A stretch of DNA of 64,000 nucleotides from Oopsacas minuta (taxonomy: Eukaryota; Porifera; Hexactinellida; Lyssacinosida; Leucopsacidae), in contig JAKMXF010000365.1 of the NCBI GenBank assembly GCA_024704765.1, positions 806,001 to 870,000 of the forward strand, in the 5' to 3' direction. The notes under the pieces were generated by a model. That model saw only the letters and a program-made list of their open reading frames with translations. It did not search any database and had not been told where the DNA came from. Position numbers and translations under genes: made by a program. Positions 60,095-64,000 of the stretch are shown piece by piece; position 1 is the stretch's first letter, and each line of letters starts with the position of its first letter.

Positions 60095-60682
60095 ATGATT
60101 CGCATACCAAATAGTGCTGTAATATTCGCGCTTCTACTTCTTAGCTACGCAGTGCTGGTACATACTGCTCTAAGTTGTACATCAGCTGTTGACTGCACTA
60201 ATGAAGTTATATCTAATCAGAGTAAGTATGTCAGCTGTGTGGATGGATCTTGTGTTTGTGATTTATGTTTCACTGCTGATGTAACAGGAATGTGTACGAT
60301 AGCCAATTGTTATTCATACAATTATTTCACTGATGAATGCACCAATACAGCGCCAAGATGGCTTGCAGCACTTATAATGAGCATATTAATTGGAGGAACA
60401 GGTGCTGCTAATTTCTACATAAGTAGATATAAAATCGCAATATCCCAGCTGATGTTATTCTGTATAATACTGACTCTACCATGTATCATTTGCTGTGTTT
60501 ACTGCTGTACTGGTTGTGACTGTGGAGATGTATGCAGAGTATGTGGTCTTGTTATCAACCTTATATTAGCTATTTTATTGCTGGTGGTTAATCTTTGTCT
60601 GGCAAGCTGGTGGATTGCAGATCTTGTTATCTTCTCTCTCAACGATAGGAAGGATGGAAACGGATGTTCTCTAGTTATGTAA
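60095..60682 (+). CDS. TM2-domain membrane protein with Cys-rich ectodomain
   Basis: 195 residues, single exon. The signal peptide (IFALLLLSYAVLVHTALS) is followed by about 60 residues with ten cysteines (CTSAVDC, CVDGSCVCDLC, CTIANCYSY, DECTN), then two hydrophobic hairpins of the TM2 family. The TM2 signature is present: LIGGTGAANFYISRYKIAISQL and, at the end, LASWWIADLVIFSLND. The loop between the helices is unusually Cys-rich (CCVYCCTGCDCGDVCRVCG). TM2 proteins include the beta-amyloid-binding TM2D1-3 group linked to Notch function; this one is closer to the broad TM2 class than to a specific TM2D member. The stop lies 82 bp before a transposon insertion. Confidence 0.85.
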   Translation: MIRIPNSAVIFALLLLSYAVLVHTALSCTSAVDCTNEVISNQSKYVSCVDGSCVCDLCFTADVTGMCTIANCYSYNYFTDECTNTAPRWLAALIMSILIGGTGAANFYISRYKIAISQLMLFCIILTLPCIICCVYCCTGCDCGDVCRVCGLVINLILAILLLVVNLCLASWWIADLVIFSLNDRKDGNGCSLVM

Positions 60683-60764
60683 CTAACATGGAAGTTTGAT
60701 ATAATTATTGATCTGTGTTTCTATAATTATGCTATGTAAACTGTATTTCTTTAATTGTAATGTA

Positions 60765-62099
60765 CAGGGTGTTTCACAATTGATGTCGTATTTTCTAAAT
60801 TTGTTTATTATGCACCCATGCAATAATATCTGTGTATTTAAACTTGCAATCGTAATTAATCTTACAGGGTTCTATTGAGTAATTATTTCATTCATCAATC
60901 GAAACATTTTATAGCTTCTATTTCCATATCCAAATTGGGCTAATTATTTGCATAATATAATGGTGAAAGAATACAGTATCATGATTCGCTCACAGGCTGT
61001 TGGCATGCTACAAGCTGGCTCTTCTCAGAAGTTTGTGTCTCTTAAACTTGGAGTTAATATCCGTACAGTTCAGCGTTGGTGGCGACTTTTCAAGAATGAT
61101 TTGACATTAGAAAACAAAGGGGGACGTGGCCGTAAATCGTCCATATCGAAAGTTGCCAAGATTGTAATTACTAAATCAATTGGCAAAAAACGACAGTCTG
61201 TACGTGGTCTATCCAAGAAATTAAAGTTGAAAGGTCATTCCGTATCTCAGAGTACAGTGTACCGTTATTTGACAAAAGAAAAGGGCGTAAAATCTTACAA
61301 ACGCCAGCGGCAGCCGTTAATAACAGAGAAAAACATGGCTGCTAGGTTAAAATTTTGTAAAGAACGTGCAATTGGACAGCAAATGATTGGAAAAACATAT
61401 TATTTACAGATGAATCACCGTTTGAGTTAAATCATCCCCCAAACAGGAAAAATGATTGTGTTTGGGCGAGAAACGCATTGGATGTCGAGCCCGTTCAGAT
61501 GGTGAAATTTCCAAAGAAAATTCAAGTATAGGGTATGATGTCACATCGTGCACTGTCGGAGTTACATTTCATTCCCGTTGGACAAACTGTATCTGCAGAG
61601 TACTATGTTAGTGAGATACTGGGTAAAACTTTAATGTCTACAATGAACAGAAAGCGAGAAAGAGGCACAGTTGTTGAGAGGAAAATGTTAAAAAATATGT
61701 CCCGTGCGATATTTCAACAAGATGGCGCTCCAGCTCACACGGCAAACATGACACAAAATTGGTTGAGAAGTAACCTAAAGAGTTTTTGGGCGAAAGGTAC
61801 CTGGCCAGCCAACTCTCCAGACTTGAGTCCCATTGAGAACATATGGTCGATTTTGAAAGATGATCTAGATTCAATAGGTGAGATAAAAGACATAAAAATG
61901 TTGGAAAATCGACTGAAAACAGCATGGTCCAATATTTCACCAGAGGTTTTGGACAAATTGATGGATGGAATGCCAAAACGAATCCATAAGTGTATTGAAC
62001 TTAGTGGTGGATATATTGGCAAATAATTGTAGTAATATATCTAGTATTCTATTAGTTATGTAATATTGTATAACACGACATCAATTGTGAAACACCCTG
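60765..62099 (+). mobile_element. Tc1/mariner-superfamily transposon, DD37E type, complete ends, broken transposase
   Basis: 1335 bp flanked by TA on both sides (60763-60764, 62100-62101). The terminal inverted repeats are 25 bp and perfect, beginning CAGGGTGTTTCACAATTGAT. The near-identity of the ends implies a recent insertion. It carries one transposase gene on the plus strand, listed separately. Confidence 0.93.
60960..62026 (+). pseudogene. Tc1/mariner transposase, frameshift plus internal stop
   Basis: The N-terminal half (ATG at 60948 or, more likely, 60960) has the paired helix-turn-helix region (LGVNIRTVQRWWRLF, GRGRKSSISK, SQSTVYRYL). The frame is lost near 61365-61375; the next part, in another frame, contains FTDES (first catalytic Asp) and meets an in-frame TAG at 61529 where a Trp codon is expected. 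The same frame then continues to the stop at 62024-62026 with QQDGAPAHTA (second Asp) and SPDLSPIENIWS (catalytic Glu). Counting residues between the second Asp and the Glu gives 37, hence DD37E rather than the DD34E of Tc1. Not functional as read, though the ends are intact and could be mobilised by an active relative. Confidence 0.88.
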
Positions 62100-62101
62100 T
62101 A

Positions 62102-64000
62102 TACAAGAAAGCAAAAATAAAGTGTCTAGTAGATGATAAGTAAAGAATTAATTATAAATTGGCGAGCTACGAATTCAATTTTAGAATTCTATGTAATTCA
62201 TAAAACGTACATAATACCTGTTACTGTAATTCAAATTCTGAAAAATTGATACAATTATGATATTGAAAGCACAGTTAAATCAACGCAATACAGTGTTAGT
62301 AACAGTTAAGAAGTACTTGTAAATTACTATCTTCATTTATGTTATCAGCAATTATCATACATTACATAGTGAATGTAATCTATGGGTGTTATTTGTTTTC
62401 TGTATTGGTAATATGGTATAGTGGTTCAGTATTGAAATTGTTTTAATATTGTGTTAATTTTTTAATATGTCATTGATATTATTGAAAGTATAAACATATA
62501 AACTTGGTTTAATATGATTAGCCAGCTGTTGAATCTTTGAAATTATATACTTTTGTAGTTAAAGTCGAACCTCCGAGATCCGGCACCATTTATTTCAAAA
62601 GGTTTGAATTTAAATAGACAATTTTCATTTAACTTTCCTTATAATAGAGTTATCTTTAGTTGTACTTCATGACTAACCCGTAACTAGAAACCGTTAAACC
62701 TTCTTGATTCGGTAATTCAAATGCATCTCGATATTTTATCTCATATGCTAATTGGAACTCCAATAGATTTAATTAGTTCTGAGATCCGTGCACCCTCGGA
62801 CGAGACTGGATCTCAGAGGTTCTACCGTATAGTGTATATAGATCTATGAAAATACTGCGGAAGAAGCTTTTAACAGCGCTGAATTATGCAAATGTCAAAC
62901 AATAGAAACATTTGTACATTCAGACAAAAGTTATGCATAAATATATTTTCTGATTGTTGACATCTTTCCCTATCTATCTACCATTATGCCCTTCTTATTT
63001 GTATTGGCACAAATATATACTCTTAGCTATGATACGACATTTACAAGTCTAATGGAGAATAATTACATTAAATATTCTACTACTGAACCCTTTCAAGTAT
63101 AATAAAATATTTTTTCTCCGTAAAGTCGATTGATATGAACAGAGCACTTTGTCATATCATATTGAGTTATATGAATTTACCCAGCAATCATTTTATAATT
63201 TATTTAACCGACCTTCGCCTTTCCACAATCTTCCTTAACACAAGAAATCGAGTTTATTGCAGAGCAAACAAAATGTGAATTTCAGCTTTCCCTGATATAT
63301 GAATACGAATAAAAAGATGTCTATACAACACTCAACTGAACATATGTACAGTAGTACACACTCTTAACTTCAAAATTAACATTCAAGTACTCCTTATGTA
63401 TAGTAACGAAATAAACGGCCAAGCAAATTTGTATTCCCTTCACCAAACTCAGCAAAGGTACTCGCATGTACCTTTGGCGATACAATTCCGATATAACAAT
63501 AATATACATAAATCGTAGTACTGCTTATTAATGTCATTTGTGATTTATTTCGTTTGTTGTGTTACTTGTTAGAAATAATATATATTCGTTAGTTATATTT
63601 GGATTAACCAAAATATGTCTAATATTATATAGTGTTCATTTGGTATTGAAATATTGAACCACAAGCTTGAATCAAACCACAGTAATGTTGGGCTGTTTAT
63701 AATATTCGATTGTATAACATTCCTCTTAAATCGCTAATAATCTATAATACTGTCATATAAGTATATTCTCGAATGTTTTAATTACAATAATTACTAATTT
63801 TTAACTTCCATATATCAAATCCAAATTTTTGAACAGTAAAGATAACAGAATATGCTCATTGTCGTATGTACGTATAGGGATATCATATGCAGCTGTCTAT
63901 GGCTTCTGGAGCATAAATTTCAATTTTTGAATTAAAAAGATTTAAGGACACATATTTTCATCTAGAGGGTGGCGATAAATTTTATTGACGATTCTTGGAT
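62102..64000. other. intergenic, no gene seen, one MITE
   Basis: AT-rich with no supported coding region on either strand; the frame at 63321-63509 is not protein-like. Contains the element at 62562-62827. Confidence 0.6.
62562..62827. mobile_element. MITE with (TA)AAGTCGAACCTCCGAGATC-type ends
   Basis: The left end TAAAGTCGAACCTCCGAGATC, one base longer than quoted in the call, pairs with the right end read inward, TACGGTAGAACCTCTGAGATC. About 266 bp, non-coding; the same TRGAACCTC end style as the elements at 23942 and 54207. Confidence 0.6.

Noticed and set aside
1-64000. CRISPR arrays, bacterial operons or prophage features
   Set aside because: No spaced direct repeats or prokaryotic gene organisation; spliceosomal introns and metazoan families throughout.

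Overview
The window is nuclear DNA of an early-branching animal. It is AT-rich, with short GT-AG introns (many 50-300 nt, smallest inferred about 46 nt), close gene spacing, genes nested in introns and many small TA-flanked inverted-repeat elements. Metazoan families (IFT140, CCDC180-like, ORMDL, AP-3 mu, vesicular ZnT, Ig/FN3/NIDO/AMOP/VWD receptors, receptor tyrosine phosphatases) point to a non-bilaterian animal. A sponge is my best guess, but this is inference. All exon models were built by hand, keeping splice phase consistent; each model's total coding length is divisible by three.

Layout. 1-0.5 kb: 3' exon of a PPM1E/F-like PP2C phosphatase (+). 1.5-2.6: intronless orphan protein with about seven membrane segments (+). 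3.3-4.6: intronless AP-3 mu (+). 4.9-10.0: seven-exon CCDC180-like coiled-coil protein (+). 11.2-15.6: single-exon secreted protein with 15 Ig-like repeats (-). Head-to-head with it, 16.1-26.9: 18-exon receptor tyrosine phosphatase RPTP-A (+), with ectodomain Ig x3-FN3-NIDO-AMOP-VWD-EGF-(SEA-like) before one membrane helix and one PTP domain. An EF-hand gene (-) sits inside one of its introns (18.1-19.4). 27.6-32.8: zinc transporter of the SLC30A vesicular type (-). 34.1-34.6: ORMDL (-). 36.4-38.7: intronless NagB/PIG-L fusion (+). 38.9-50.1: complete 20-exon IFT140 (-), with an intronless NHL-repeat gene (+) inside its largest intron (45.7-47.2). 50.2-59.3: RPTP-B (-), an inverted paralogue of RPTP-A in which a VWA module replaces the EGF block. 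60.1-60.7: TM2-domain protein (+). 60.8-62.1: a Tc1/mariner-type transposon with intact ends and a broken DD37E transposase. 62.1-64: no gene seen.

The most interesting content is the pair of inverted RPTP paralogues. Mucin-4/SUSD2/Mesh-type NIDO-AMOP-VWD ectodomains are joined to a cytoplasmic tyrosine phosphatase, an architecture I do not recognise from described receptors. The two genes share intron phases, differ by a swapped phase 1-1 module, and share a sharply bounded 151-bp stretch with only 2 differences inside otherwise strongly diverged exons, as expected from gene conversion. RPTP-B has canonical WPD and KNRY motifs; RPTP-A has WPE and KNRF and may be catalytically weak. With the adjacent 15-Ig secreted protein, the locus looks like a cell-surface recognition or adhesion cluster (inference). 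Two ciliary genes (IFT140 and the CCDC180-like gene) and several housekeeping membrane-traffic genes fill the rest.
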